A stretch of 64,000 nucleotides of DNA, from the NCBI GenBank assembly GCA_031292755.1, contig JARLGM010000009.1:1-64000 (forward strand), read 5' to 3'. The notes beneath the pieces are model-generated. The model made no database searches, had not been told where the DNA came from, and saw nothing but the letters and a program-made list of their open reading frames with translations. This DNA is from Candidatus Sulfopaludibacter sp. Lineage in GTDB: Bacteria; Acidobacteriota; Terriglobia; Bryobacterales; Bryobacteraceae. Of this stretch, positions 35,652-45,640 are shown piece by piece (within the stretch, counting starts at the first letter, position 1; each line of letters starts with the position of its first letter). Position numbers and translations under genes: made by a program.

Positions 35652-36191
35652 ATGAGTAAGAACCTTCTGATCGCGTTTTTGCTTCTGACGCCTTCCTGGT
35701 CCGTTCCCCCGGACAGCCAGTGGGTCCTCGACAAGAGCACGCTCACTTACCACGTCTCTCATCCGTTGCACCAGATCGACGGCGTCAGCCATGCGGCGCG
35801 GGGAAAGGGTGTTTGCCACGCCGGGCAATGCGATTTCCTGATCGCCGTGCCGGTGAAATCCTTCGATTCCGGGGACAGCAACCGCGACCTGCACATGATC
35901 CAGGTGGCGCGCGGCGCGCAGTTCCCCATGGTCACGGTGCGGCTTCACCTGCCGGAAAGCGCGGCTACCCAGGAGACCATCCATGCCGATCTGGAGGTTC
36001 AGTTTGCCGGCCAGACCGCGGAGTTCAAACAGGTGCCGTTCCAGCACACCACCCAAGGTAACGAGGCGCACATCACCGGGACCATTCCGGCCACGCTCAC
36101 CGGATTCAAAATCGAGCCCCCGTCGCTTTTGTCGATCCCCACCAAAAACGAGATTCCCATTCGGGTGGACATGACCTGGCATCCGCAGTAA
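35652..36191 (+). CDS. YceI family periplasmic protein
   Basis: A 179-residue YceI-type lipocalin-like barrel that binds isoprenoid or other lipids in the periplasm. Seen: signal peptide MSKNLLIAFLLLTPSW, STLTYHVSHPLH, VKSFDSGDSNRDLHM and TGTIPATLTGFKIEPPSL. ATG 35652 has GAGGAG just upstream, which fixes the start. It forms an operon with the b561-like gene. The neighbouring hpnE, a terpenoid enzyme, is consistent with an isoprenoid theme but is 89 bases away. Confidence 0.88.
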   Translation: MSKNLLIAFLLLTPSWSVPPDSQWVLDKSTLTYHVSHPLHQIDGVSHAARGKGVCHAGQCDFLIAVPVKSFDSGDSNRDLHMIQVARGAQFPMVTVRLHLPESAATQETIHADLEVQFAGQTAEFKQVPFQHTTQGNEAHITGTIPATLTGFKIEPPSLLSIPTKNEIPIRVDMTWHPQ

Positions 36192-36280
36192 CCCGGTTTG
36201 CACAGACTTACCAAAACGGCCCGGTGGCGTCTAACCAGCAAATGACTACCGCGCACCGCCACATGGGATACTACTCGTAA

Positions 36281-37582
36281 ATGAGCAAAGTCCTCATTGC
36301 CGGCGGAGGCTTGGCCGGTCTTTCCGCTGCCGCCGCTTTGGGCGGAGCCGGATTTGATGTGGAACTGTTCGAATCGCGCCCGTTCCTGGGCGGACGTGCC
36401 ACTTCTTACACCCTCCCGGCCGCCGACGGCGAAGCCGCGGAAACCATCGATAATTGCCAGCATATCCTGCTCCGTTGCTGCGTCAACCTGCTGGATTTCT
36501 ACGGCCGGTTAGGCGTCCGCGACCGTATCAAGTTTTACAAGGAATATTATTTCCTCGAGCCCGGCGGCCGGATCTCCGTGCTCAGCCGCGGCCGCCTGCC
36601 CGCCCCCCTGCATTTTCTCGGTTCCTTCGTGAACATGCATTGCCTGGGCCGCGCCGATAAGATGGGAATCGCCAAGGCGCTCCTGGCCATGCGCCGCGAA
36701 CACAACCGCCGCAAAGACCTGGACCGGATCAGCATGTTGGACTGGCTCTTACAGAAGCGTCAGACACCGCACGCCATCGACCGTTTCTGGCGGCAGGTGC
36801 TGGTCAGCGCCGTCAACGAAGACCTGGACCGCATGGCGGCGCGCCACGGTTTTCAGGTGTTCTGGCAGGGCTTCCTGGCCAGCGCCGACGGTTACGAAAT
36901 GGGCGTGCCGAATGTGCCGCTGGGCGAGTTGTACAGATGCGAATCGTGGAAGCGCCTGGGCAATGTGCGGGTTCATTTCCGCGCCCCGGTGGAGCGTATC
37001 GATGAGGCGGGATTCGTGGTGGCCGGCGAGCGGCGCAATGCCGATTACCTGATTTGCGCGCTGCCCTTCGAACGGCTGGAAGCGGTGGGGCTGCCGGCGC
37101 CCAAGTTCGAACACTCCCCCATCACCGGCGTGCATCTATGGTTTGACCGCGAAGTCACCACCCTGCCGCACGCTACCCTGCTGGACCGCACCATGCAGTG
37201 GATGTTCAATAAGGAAGGCGGACGGTACTTGCAGCTCGTGGTGAGCGCGTCGCGCGATCTCACCGACCTTTCGCGTAACGAGATCATCGAAATCGCCATT
37301 GGCGACCTGCGCCTTTACTTCCCTCGCGTGAAGGAAGCGAAACTGGTGAAGGCGCATGTGATCAAAGAACAGCGCGCCACGTTTTCGGCCGCCCCGGAAA
37401 CCGAGTCGCTCCGGCCTACCCCGCGCGCCACGCTGCCCAACGTGGTGCTGGCCGGCGATTGGACCCGCACCGGCTGGCCCGCCACCATGGAAGGCGCGGT
37501 GCGCAGCGGCTACCTGGCCGCCGAGGAAATCGCCCAGGCCGCCGGCAAGCCGCAGCGCTTCCTGATTGCCGATCGGGAGTAG
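36281..37582 (+). CDS. hpnE: Hydroxysqualene dehydroxylase, FAD-dependent (HpnE)
   Basis: A 433-residue FAD flavoprotein of the carotenoid-desaturase family, matching HpnE, which reduces hydroxysqualene to squalene in hopanoid synthesis. Seen: N-terminal IAGGGLAGLSAAAALGG and FLGGRATSY dinucleotide signatures, NCQHILLRCC, typical of HpnE, and the C-terminal LAGDWTRTGWPATMEGAVRSG. hpnC, hpnD and shc are not in the window. Length is normal for the family. Confidence 0.88.
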   Translation: MSKVLIAGGGLAGLSAAAALGGAGFDVELFESRPFLGGRATSYTLPAADGEAAETIDNCQHILLRCCVNLLDFYGRLGVRDRIKFYKEYYFLEPGGRISVLSRGRLPAPLHFLGSFVNMHCLGRADKMGIAKALLAMRREHNRRKDLDRISMLDWLLQKRQTPHAIDRFWRQVLVSAVNEDLDRMAARHGFQVFWQGFLASADGYEMGVPNVPLGELYRCESWKRLGNVRVHFRAPVERIDEAGFVVAGERRNADYLICALPFERLEAVGLPAPKFEHSPITGVHLWFDREVTTLPHATLLDRTMQWMFNKEGGRYLQLVVSASRDLTDLSRNEIIEIAIGDLRLYFPRVKEAKLVKAHVIKEQRATFSAAPETESLRPTPRATLPNVVLAGDWTRTGWPATMEGAVRSGYLAAEEIAQAAGKPQRFLIADRE

Positions 37583-37612
37583 CCGGCCTTCCAGAGGCAT
37601 CGCAAGGGCCGC

Positions 37613-38434
37613 CTACTGCGTCCCCGTCTTTTTTACCAGTTTGATCTCGAACAGTTTCGGCCAGCGCTTTCCGGTTACGAACAGGCGGTCGCCCTTGGCA
37701 TCGTAGGCGATGCCGTTCAGCACGTCGGTTTGGTGCGCCCCTTCCTCGATCTTGTCCTGCGGCACCAGCAGGCCCGTGCAGTCGATCCAGCCAACCACCT
37801 TGCCGCTCGCCGGATCGATGCGCACAATCTTCTCGGTCATCCATATATTGGCGTAAATCTCGCCCTTCACCCATTCCATTTCGTTCAGGCACCGCCCGCC
37901 CGGGTCGCCACACCAGTTCGGCGACCGGTTGATCGGCTGCCCCTGGTCCGTCACGTTGATGCGGCCGGTCTCCTGCAAGGTTTCCGGGTCCCAAATGCGG
38001 ATCTGGGGCGTGCCGTCATCCACAAAGAGGCGCTTGCCGTCGGTGGTGAAAGACCAGCCTTCGCCAACGTAATGGAATTCCTTTTCCGGGGCGAAAGTGT
38101 CCAGGTTATAGATGAAACCGACCTCCGTCTGCCAGGTCAGTTCCAGCAGGCGATCCTTCCAGGCGATAATGCCCTCGCCAAAATAATTCGGAAGACTGCG
38201 CTTCTGCACCACCTCGCCGGTTTCCAGTTTCACCTTGCGGATGTCCGAACAGCATTCCTCGCCGGTGCCCTCATACAGATACCCGTTGAGGTAAAAGAGT
38301 CCCTCGGTGAAGGCGTTGCGATCGTGCGGGTATGTGTGAACTACCTGGTAGGTGTATTCGGGAGTGCTGCCGGCCTCAATGGAAGGGCCGCAGGCGCATG
38401 CCGCCAGGGCAAGCGCGGCGATGAGTGCACGCAT
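37613..38434 (-). CDS. Glutaminyl-peptide cyclotransferase-like lipoprotein
   Basis: A 273-residue beta-propeller of the plant/bacterial glutaminyl cyclotransferase family, which turns N-terminal Gln into pyroglutamate. Seen: YTYQVVHTYPHDRNAFTEGL, the family signature, GYLYEGTGEE and NEMEWVKGEIYANIW. The N-terminus is a lipoprotein signal with LAAC lipobox. The ATG at 38434 positions this signal correctly. It is convergent with hpnE and stands alone. Confidence 0.88.
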   Translation of the reverse strand: MRALIAALALAACACGPSIEAGSTPEYTYQVVHTYPHDRNAFTEGLFYLNGYLYEGTGEECCSDIRKVKLETGEVVQKRSLPNYFGEGIIAWKDRLLELTWQTEVGFIYNLDTFAPEKEFHYVGEGWSFTTDGKRLFVDDGTPQIRIWDPETLQETGRINVTDQGQPINRSPNWCGDPGGRCLNEMEWVKGEIYANIWMTEKIVRIDPASGKVVGWIDCTGLLVPQDKIEEGAHQTDVLNGIAYDAKGDRLFVTGKRWPKLFEIKLVKKTGTQ

Positions 38435-38480
38435 ATATAGGCAATTGTGGCACACCGGGCAAATTGGCCGGGCGGAAAGA

Positions 38481-39383
38481 TTACGGATTCAGGAAGGGGT
38501 CGGTATGGACAACCGCCGGCTGGAAGAACGGCGCGCTGGCCAGGAAGTGGGCGGGATTCATCGGCGCTCCGGCGCGGCGTACTTCGTAATGCAGATGGGG
38601 AGCGGTGACGCGGCCGGTGCTGCCGACAGCGCCGATGACCTCGCCACGATGCACATCCTGCCCCACATTCACATAATACTGGGAGAGATGCGCATAGTAG
38701 GTTTCGACGCCGTTGCCGTGCTCCACGCGAATCAGCTTGCCATAGCCGCTTTCCATCTGGGCGTAAACCACCACGCCATCGGCGGTGGCGCGTACGGGAG
38801 TGCCCGTGGGCGCCCCGATATCCACGCCCATGTGCATGGCCCCTTCCCCTGAGAACGGGTCCGTGCGGCGGCCAAACGCGCCGATCAGCCGGCCTTCGAC
38901 CGGCCAAAGATTCGGCTGCGCGTCGGAGGGAGTCAGCAGGCCGCGCGAGCGGTGGCCGGGCAGCGAGAGCACCTTGGTGCCTTGCAGGAAGGTATAATCC
39001 TCCAGGCTCTCCGCAAAAGACGGCACCAGCATGCCTTCCGAGCCAATGTCCGAGGGGCCTTCCAGCTTCTGCTTGATGCCATAAGCCAGGGTCACTTCCT
39101 TGGCATAAACTTCCAGGGTGGCGAGCTGGGCGTTGGTCTGGATGACCACCTTTTGCAGCGTCTGGTACCGGTTTCGCAGGCTGTCGGCTTCCCGCTTCAA
39201 CGCATTGTAGTTGGCTACCTTCAGGGTCATGCGGGCATAGCTGGCCACAAACCCAAGCGCGGAAAAACAACCCAGGAGAGCTAATGCAAGCACGGCATAC
39301 ACAGCCGTATGAGGAATGTGAACTCGGCGGAGTCTTCCGCGCAACGAATGCGCAAGTACTACAACGAAGTATTCTTGCTTCAT
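38481..39383 (-). CDS. M23 family metallopeptidase, membrane-anchored
   Basis: A 300-residue LytM-type peptidase that would cut peptidoglycan cross-links. An N-terminal membrane anchor (about residues 27-48) is followed by a coiled coil (about 55-100, LKREADSLRNRYQTLQK) and the M23 domain with zinc motifs HMGVD and HLHYE and the GAFGRRTDPFSG entry. A GGAGAAG ribosome site precedes ATG 39383. All catalytic residues I can check are present, so it is probably an active hydrolase rather than an EnvC-like activator. Confidence 0.9.
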   Translation of the reverse strand: MKQEYFVVVLAHSLRGRLRRVHIPHTAVYAVLALALLGCFSALGFVASYARMTLKVANYNALKREADSLRNRYQTLQKVVIQTNAQLATLEVYAKEVTLAYGIKQKLEGPSDIGSEGMLVPSFAESLEDYTFLQGTKVLSLPGHRSRGLLTPSDAQPNLWPVEGRLIGAFGRRTDPFSGEGAMHMGVDIGAPTGTPVRATADGVVVYAQMESGYGKLIRVEHGNGVETYYAHLSQYYVNVGQDVHRGEVIGAVGSTGRVTAPHLHYEVRRAGAPMNPAHFLASAPFFQPAVVHTDPFLNP

Positions 39384-39512
39384 AGTCTTCTCCGGCCAGA
39401 CTCTCGTCCCCAGAGCCTGGTGGGGGCTATTTCAGAACAACTCAATGGCGAAACTGAAACTTTAACAGCCCCGATACTCCGTTGTCAAGCAAATACTACC
39501 GATTGCAAGTGA

Positions 39513-40346
39513 TTGAAAGAATTGGTATTATCGAAAAATACTGTGCCTAGGCGAGTCCCCGGAACGCTGTTTCTGCGTAATTTGGTGCAACGGCGGAGCC
39601 TGCTGTTCCAGTTGGTGCGCCGCGACTTCCAGCAACGCTTTGTAGGGTCCGCCATGGGATGGATCTGGGGCCTGATTCATCCCCTGGTGTTGCTGCTGAG
39701 CTGGTGGTTCGTCTTTGGCGTCTGTCTGAACCAGCCCGCGCCGCAAGGCATTCCCTACGCGTTGTTCATTTTCGCCGGCATGCTTCCCTGGCTGCTCTTC
39801 AGCGACACCGTCCAGCGGTCCGCCTCCAGCTTGCTGGATCAGTCGAACCTCATTACGAAGACGGTATTTCCGGCGGAGATTGTGCCCGTTTCGGTGTTCC
39901 TTTCCTCTCTGGTGAGCCATGGTCTGGCCTTGGCCTTGATGATCGCTGCTTACGCCGTTACCAGGAACCAGATCAGTATCTTTCTGATCGTCCTGCCGGT
40001 TTACACGTTCCTGATCGGTCTTCTGGCCATCGGGCTGGGCTGGATCGTTGCCAGCTTACATGTGTTTTTGCGCGATACCGCCCAAGTCCTCAGCGTGCTG
40101 CTGACATTTTGGTTCTGGTTCACGCCTATCTTCTTCACCAAAAGCACTTTTCCTAAGCCGCTCCAGCCGTTCCTCAAGGCCAATCCCATGTTTTTCGCGG
40201 TTGACGCCTATCGCGGACTGCTGCTCACTTCGAATTGGCCCAGCTTGGAAGACCTTGTCATGCTGGCACTTTACGCCACCGCGGCCTTCGTGGTTGGCGG
40301 CCTGTTCTTTCGCTATATGAAGCGCGGTTTCGCCGACGTGCTATAG
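39513..40346 (+). CDS. ABC-2 type permease, polysaccharide/O-antigen export (Wzm-like)
   Basis: A 277-residue permease of the ABC-2 family with six hydrophobic helices. Seen: LVRRDFQQRFVGSAMGWIWGLIHPL, the loop typical of Wzm/KpsM-like proteins, then FAGMLPWLLFSDTVQRS and FWFWFTPIFF. It should pair with an ATPase (Wzt/KpsT), but none is next to it; the following gene is an oppositely oriented TonB receptor. The start is a TTG (39513 or 39522), with no clear ribosome site, so the first residues are uncertain. Confidence 0.85.
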   Translation: MKELVLSKNTVPRRVPGTLFLRNLVQRRSLLFQLVRRDFQQRFVGSAMGWIWGLIHPLVLLLSWWFVFGVCLNQPAPQGIPYALFIFAGMLPWLLFSDTVQRSASSLLDQSNLITKTVFPAEIVPVSVFLSSLVSHGLALALMIAAYAVTRNQISIFLIVLPVYTFLIGLLAIGLGWIVASLHVFLRDTAQVLSVLLTFWFWFTPIFFTKSTFPKPLQPFLKANPMFFAVDAYRGLLLTSNWPSLEDLVMLALYATAAFVVGGLFFRYMKRGFADVL

Positions 40347-40372
40347 AGCGGACAATCCCGGCACCGGCCCGG

Positions 40373-43300
40373 CTAGAAAGTCATCTTCAAGGCCAATTGT
40401 ACGGTGCGGTTCCCGTTGGCGCTGGTGACGATTCCGAAGGTCGCCGGAGCGGCTACGTTGTTTCCCGGGCCGGCCCACGTGGGAGAGTTGGTCAGGTTGA
40501 AGGCCGCCGCGCGGAACTGGAAGTTCAGTCTCTCGGTGGCCTGGAAGCCCTTGAACAACGAGAAGTCCAGGTTGTGCACGCCTGGTCCGCGCACGTTGGG
40601 CAGGAAGCGGCCGACGTTTCCGAAGGCGAAATTCGGCGTCTGCGAGAAATCCGACTGCACGAAGTATTCGTTCAATCGACTGCCGATGAGGCCGCCGCGC
40701 GCCGGGTTCTGGCCGTTGTCGGTCGGCCGGATACCCGGACTGTTGAGACCTGTGGTGTTGCCCCCGTTGGCGATGGCAATGGGAATCCCTTTCTGGAAGG
40801 TCATGATGCCGTTCATCTGCCAGCCCCCGAACAGGAAATCGGCCGCCTTCGGCATGGTACTGAAGTAGGTCCTGTGCCTGCCGACGGGCAATTCGTACGT
40901 TGTACTGACCACGAATCGTTGCGGCACATCCTGCGACGAGACGGATTTCTCGCATTTCCGGCAATACGAGTCCTGCTTCGAGCCGGCCTGCCCGATGTAA
41001 GTCACCACTTGGGAAGCGTCGTCCAGCAGCTTGGAGATGGTGTAGCTAGCCAGCATAGTGAGGCCGCTCTTGTAACGGTGCTGGACCGAGAAAATGCCCG
41101 ACTGGTAATTGGAATTCGCCATGGGCTTACGGAACGCGTTCACGCCCTGGTATTGCGGATAAGCCGAGAGCAGATAATTCGCCTGGATTTGGGGGCTGGC
41201 GTAAATCGACGTGGGGTTTTGGATGATCCCGTAGAAAGGATTGGGGACCCGGGCGAGCAACGAATTGCCCAATGCCAGGTCGGACGCCGGCAACTGATTG
41301 TAGGCCGTGCTGCTTTCCCCGTCCGGCAGGTGCTGCCCCTTGCTGCCCAGATATCCGGCTTGCAGCAGCCAACTGGTTTTGACCTGCTGCTGGACCGTGA
41401 AATTCCATTGCTGAATCATGGGATTTACGTAATCGTTGAAGTAGCTGTCCTGCACCGTGCCGCCGATGTCGGTAAGGGTGCCGCTGATCGGTCCCTGTTG
41501 CGGCCCCAGCGGACGAATCAACCCGCTCGGAAACGGATTGCTTAGGCTGGCAATGAACGATTGCCCGTTGTCTAACGTACTGTTCAGCGCCGTGCCGCCG
41601 GTGAAGCCTTCCGTTCCCGAGGTCCCCGATGTACCGGCCGCCTGCAACATGGAGGGCGCATACAAAATGCCGTAGGCGCCGCGGATCACCGTGTTGTTGA
41701 AAGGGTGGTAGGCGAAGCCGACGCGCGGAGCCCAGTTGTTCATGTCCGTGGGAGTCTGGTGCCGTCCGTAGGCGGCGCCCGGCGTCCCCACGAATTCCAT
41801 GGCTCCCTTCAGATTCCCGCAATTGGGACAGACCGCGCTGGAGGCTACCAGGCCTTGAAGCGGTGACGGCGCGTTAATGTTGAAATAGCTGAGCCGGTTG
41901 TACCGCTCGGTGCGCGGCACATCCACGTCGTAGCGGACTCCCAGGTTGAGCGTGAGCTTGTTGCTGACCTTCCAGTCGTCCTGGAAATAACCGCCGGCGT
42001 ACCAACTGGAAGTCGCCGCCGAGAAGCTGTACTGAATGTCGTTGCCATTGTTACTCGGCAGGCCCAAAAGGAAAGTGGCAAAGCCATTGCCCTGGACCGT
42101 CGACGTCCCGAGGGAAGTGTTCTGCTGGGTGAAAGCGCTGCCGAAGGAATATTGGCCATCGGGGCTGCCGTACTGCGTGAAGTTTACGAACAGCTTTTCG
42201 ACCGTCCCTCCCATCTTCAGGGTATGTTTGTTGAGAACCTTGGTCAGGTCGGCGCGAAGGATGTGCGAATAGGGAACATCCTTCAATGTCGTATAGGAGC
42301 TCTGCCCCAGGTTATACCCTGAGGTGTTTCCACTGGCGCCGATCTGAGGAAATTCGAAGTTATCCACCACGCTGTTGATAATTGAAGGGAAGCCCAGAGA
42401 AGAAGGCGTCGTTCCTTCGGAAAATGGGAAGCGATACGAACTGTCGCGCGCAAAGCCGTAGTTCACATTGAAGATCATCGTGGGAGTGAAGTTATAGATC
42501 GCGTTCACCGTAGCGTTGCGGTTGTAGAAGTTCACCGGGCCGGAACCGGCGGAGGTCCCCGGGTTGCCGTAACCGTTGAAATCCGTGCTGTTGCCGGTCT
42601 GGTTGGAAAAGCGACCGAACATGCGGAATTTCTCTGAGAAATATTGGTCCACCCGGCTATCGATCTGGTTATACGGATTGTTCGCCACGCCCTGCGTCTT
42701 CCAGTTGCCCGTCTGTAACGCGGGGTTGGTGATGCAACTGGCACAGTTCGGCTCCGGCCAATAGTGCATCAGCTTCACCGCGACCGGGTCGAAGCGGTTC
42801 GTCGGAACCACATTATTGGGGAAGGGCTGGCGGTAGCAGTTGGGTTGGGCTGACGGGCAGGCGGCATTGGGGCCGGCCGTGGCCGGATCGTAGATGTTGA
42901 TCGGCGAACCCAGACCCCCGCCGGCGCCATTGGTCATGCCGGTGAAGATGCCCTGCCGCATGGCATCGGTGGGCACGCTGCCGGTATCGGTGACGGCGCT
43001 GGGGGTCCGGACGCTTTGCTCGCTGAGGAAAAAGAATGTCTTGTTAGAGCCGTTGTAGACCTTTGGAATGTTTATCGGTCCGCCGAATGTTCCGCCAAAC
43101 TGGTTGTACCGCACAATGCCCCGCGGGAGCCCGTTCCGGTTATTGCCCCAGCTATTGGCGTTCAAAACGTTGTTCTGAAAATACTCAAACAGGCTTCCGT
43201 GGTAGACATTAGTGCCGCTGCGGGTGGCGATGTTGATGGTGCCCCCTCCGGTCCGGCCATACTCGGGCGCCAGGGAATTCGTCACGATGGACATTTCCTG

Positions 43301-43930
43301 CACGCTGTCTTCATTCGGCACGTACCCGATTTGCAGATGGCTGACGTTATTTTCAGGCACGATCACCGACGTGCCGTCGATCGTCACATCGTTATAATCG
43401 TTTCTGCCGCCGCTGATCCACGGGCTGTTCGATCCGCCGCTGGGAATCACGCCCGGTACCAGCGTCACCAGAGACATGGGACTCCGGTTCCCGTTCAATG
43501 GCAGATCCAGAATGGCATTGCTGCTGACCGTGGTGGTCAAGGTCGAAGTCTCCGTGGACAATTGCGCCGCGCTGGCTTCTACCTGGACGGTGGTCGATAC
43601 ATCGCCCAGTTTCAGCCCGATGGGTAGCGTCACCGTCTGCTCGACGTCGAGCAGGATGTTGCTTTGAATGTATTTCTGGAAACCGGGCTTTTCCACCGAC
43701 ACCCGGTAGGTCCCCGGTTGCAGGTACCTCTGGTAAAAGCGTCCTTCAGCATTGGTCACCTGTGTCCAGTGGACGTTGGTGGCCTGATTTTCGACGGTAA
43801 CATTGGCGTTTGGAACCGCGGCGTTGGATGCGTCGGTTACGCGTCCGTCCAGTGTTCCGGTAGCATTTTGGGCAATAGCCCAGCTTGTGAGTGCGACAGC
43901 GGCAACGATGACTTGTAAAGACCTGTACAT
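40373..43930 (-). CDS. TonB-dependent receptor with N-terminal carboxypeptidase-regulatory domain (Oar-like)
   Basis: An 1185-residue outer-membrane receptor. Signal peptide (1-20), carboxypeptidase-regulatory-like domain (about 24-105: ATGTLDGRVTDASNAAVPNA), plug (about 120-240: IDGTSVIVPENN, RSGTNVYHGSLFEYFQNN) and beta-barrel ending in phenylalanine (LALKMTF). This build is abundant in acidobacteria, where such receptors take up large substrates or act in adhesion. A GGGGAGA ribosome site precedes the ATG. It is monocistronic; no transporter or SusD-like partner adjoins it. Confidence 0.92.
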   Translation of the reverse strand: MYRSLQVIVAAVALTSWAIAQNATGTLDGRVTDASNAAVPNANVTVENQATNVHWTQVTNAEGRFYQRYLQPGTYRVSVEKPGFQKYIQSNILLDVEQTVTLPIGLKLGDVSTTVQVEASAAQLSTETSTLTTTVSSNAILDLPLNGNRSPMSLVTLVPGVIPSGGSNSPWISGGRNDYNDVTIDGTSVIVPENNVSHLQIGYVPNEDSVQEMSIVTNSLAPEYGRTGGGTINIATRSGTNVYHGSLFEYFQNNVLNANSWGNNRNGLPRGIVRYNQFGGTFGGPINIPKVYNGSNKTFFFLSEQSVRTPSAVTDTGSVPTDAMRQGIFTGMTNGAGGGLGSPINIYDPATAGPNAACPSAQPNCYRQPFPNNVVPTNRFDPVAVKLMHYWPEPNCASCITNPALQTGNWKTQGVANNPYNQIDSRVDQYFSEKFRMFGRFSNQTGNSTDFNGYGNPGTSAGSGPVNFYNRNATVNAIYNFTPTMIFNVNYGFARDSSYRFPFSEGTTPSSLGFPSIINSVVDNFEFPQIGASGNTSGYNLGQSSYTTLKDVPYSHILRADLTKVLNKHTLKMGGTVEKLFVNFTQYGSPDGQYSFGSAFTQQNTSLGTSTVQGNGFATFLLGLPSNNGNDIQYSFSAATSSWYAGGYFQDDWKVSNKLTLNLGVRYDVDVPRTERYNRLSYFNINAPSPLQGLVASSAVCPNCGNLKGAMEFVGTPGAAYGRHQTPTDMNNWAPRVGFAYHPFNNTVIRGAYGILYAPSMLQAAGTSGTSGTEGFTGGTALNSTLDNGQSFIASLSNPFPSGLIRPLGPQQGPISGTLTDIGGTVQDSYFNDYVNPMIQQWNFTVQQQVKTSWLLQAGYLGSKGQHLPDGESSTAYNQLPASDLALGNSLLARVPNPFYGIIQNPTSIYASPQIQANYLLSAYPQYQGVNAFRKPMANSNYQSGIFSVQHRYKSGLTMLASYTISKLLDDASQVVTYIGQAGSKQDSYCRKCEKSVSSQDVPQRFVVSTTYELPVGRHRTYFSTMPKAADFLFGGWQMNGIMTFQKGIPIAIANGGNTTGLNSPGIRPTDNGQNPARGGLIGSRLNEYFVQSDFSQTPNFAFGNVGRFLPNVRGPGVHNLDFSLFKGFQATERLNFQFRAAAFNLTNSPTWAGPGNNVAAPATFGIVTSANGNRTVQLALKMTF

Positions 43931-44143
43931 GGGTCTCCCCTCTTTTCCAGTTATCTTTGTTACATTCCTGACCAGTGTGCGAATACGATCAGCGGTAGGC
44001 GGCGGAAAGATAACAGCCCCCTCATGGATGGCTTATATATATGCTCCTAAAAGGCAAGGCTCAACGGGTTACACGGTGATTCACGGTGTGGATGAGAGTC
44101 TGGCGGTACGGTATCGTACAGATCGGGATGGCTGTGCGGTCTT

Positions 44144-45571
44144 TTACAGCAGTGCCATGATCTTGTCCGGTGTGCGGGGCGCCACCGTCTCCAGAGCCGC
44201 ATAGAGGGCAATCACTGAGTTTTTGGACTGGCGCAGATGGTTCGAAAAGCGTCCGATTCCCAAGGGGTCCAGGGCCATCCGGCCGATCAGGATATTCATC
44301 GGAAGGAACCACTCGATATGGCTCTCCTTCCGAAAGTCTGTGGTTTCCGCGAACGCCTGCATCGCCACCACCACCTCTTCCTGCATGGGCCCTGGCGGAA
44401 CCAGGCTCAACGCATCTGCGTACAGCGAACTCACCTGGCGGTAATACTGGGCCGCAGTGACCGCCGAGGTCGCACGGGAGCCGGCCAAAGCGGCAAGAAA
44501 TTTGTGCAGTTGCTCCTGCCACTCGGGCGTGGTTCTATGGGCGGTGGGGTAAGGCGCGCGGGTTTGGGGATCGAATATCAGGTTGTTATACCCCTCGGCC
44601 AGCGCCTGGCACGAAGCGTCCTGGCAGGCGCGGAGTCCTTCAGCCACGCCCTCCAGACTGGTGGGCGTAGTTTCCTGCTCCTGAATCGGCTGGATGGGAG
44701 AGACCCGCAACCTGGAATTGAAAAACGCCACGCCTTCGCCGCCAATCGCCGGCGCGCCGGTATCCAGGGCGATCCTCTGTTCTCCCGCGGGGCTCATCAG
44801 ATCGTCGTCGGCGCAGCGGGCCGTCTGCTGGTTGCGTACCAGGTAAACCCGGTAACTTTCCAGCAGCGGCAGCGGCGATATTTTGCGGCCCCGGCATTCC
44901 TCCACTAATTTGAGGATTTGCGGTCCCGGGTCGCGGGCAAAAGTGAAGGCCCGATCATCCCCTGAAATCCGGCCAATCGCCGCAGCAAAGGCAGTCACCT
45001 GCGCCTGAAAGTCGCTGTCTTTGGCCGTAGCGAGAATCGCCGCCGCCGCGGGCGCGATTTCGACCGGCGACCGGATCGCGCCTACCTGTTCCAATACCTG
45101 GCGCGGAGGCGCCAACCGGGCGAGCGTCTGGTAATAACCGGCGACGTTGTACGCCATGAATTCAGCGCACGTCAGCTTGGGAACCTGCACCGTCGGTATC
45201 TGTTGGAAGAGAGTGCGGGCTTTGGCCGCGTCGAGCGGTTCCATCGCTTCAACCGCCCGCAGACGCAGCGAAAGCCCGTCCAGATCCTGCGAAAATGCAC
45301 GATTGAGGAATCCGGCCGCGCCCGGAATTTTGAGATTGACCGGCTGGCGTTTCAGCGGCTCCTGCGCTTCGGAAGCACGCCGGAATGCCTGCTCCAGCAA
45401 TTCGATGCGGCGGTTCTGATCGAGGGAATTCAGCGAGGCGAGGCGAATGAACGCATCGGCCGCAAATTCACCCGGCACGGCGCGCGCCAGTTCGATCACG
45501 GCATCCATCGGCGGCGCTTCCACAGCCGCGCCAAGGAAGGGAAATAAGACCAATAACGCCAGGTTCCTCAT
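44144..45571 (-). CDS. Secreted hypothetical protein
   Basis: A 475-residue protein with a signal peptide (MRNLALLVLFPFLGAAVEA) and otherwise helical Ala-rich sequence. I do not recognise the family. A few paired cysteines (CQDASCQ) are present and no catalytic motif stands out. ATG 45571 fits the signal; a longer TTG start at 45607 is less likely. It lies downstream of the Flp pilin gene on the same strand, about 70 bases away. Confidence 0.6.
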   Translation of the reverse strand: MRNLALLVLFPFLGAAVEAPPMDAVIELARAVPGEFAADAFIRLASLNSLDQNRRIELLEQAFRRASEAQEPLKRQPVNLKIPGAAGFLNRAFSQDLDGLSLRLRAVEAMEPLDAAKARTLFQQIPTVQVPKLTCAEFMAYNVAGYYQTLARLAPPRQVLEQVGAIRSPVEIAPAAAAILATAKDSDFQAQVTAFAAAIGRISGDDRAFTFARDPGPQILKLVEECRGRKISPLPLLESYRVYLVRNQQTARCADDDLMSPAGEQRIALDTGAPAIGGEGVAFFNSRLRVSPIQPIQEQETTPTSLEGVAEGLRACQDASCQALAEGYNNLIFDPQTRAPYPTAHRTTPEWQEQLHKFLAALAGSRATSAVTAAQYYRQVSSLYADALSLVPPGPMQEEVVVAMQAFAETTDFRKESHIEWFLPMNILIGRMALDPLGIGRFSNHLRQSKNSVIALYAALETVAPRTPDKIMALL

Positions 45572-45640
45572 CGCATTGTGCAAGGTAAAGAACCATTTTA
45601 CCCTCAATGAAGACTGGAATCGGGACCCGGTGGAAGCCTA

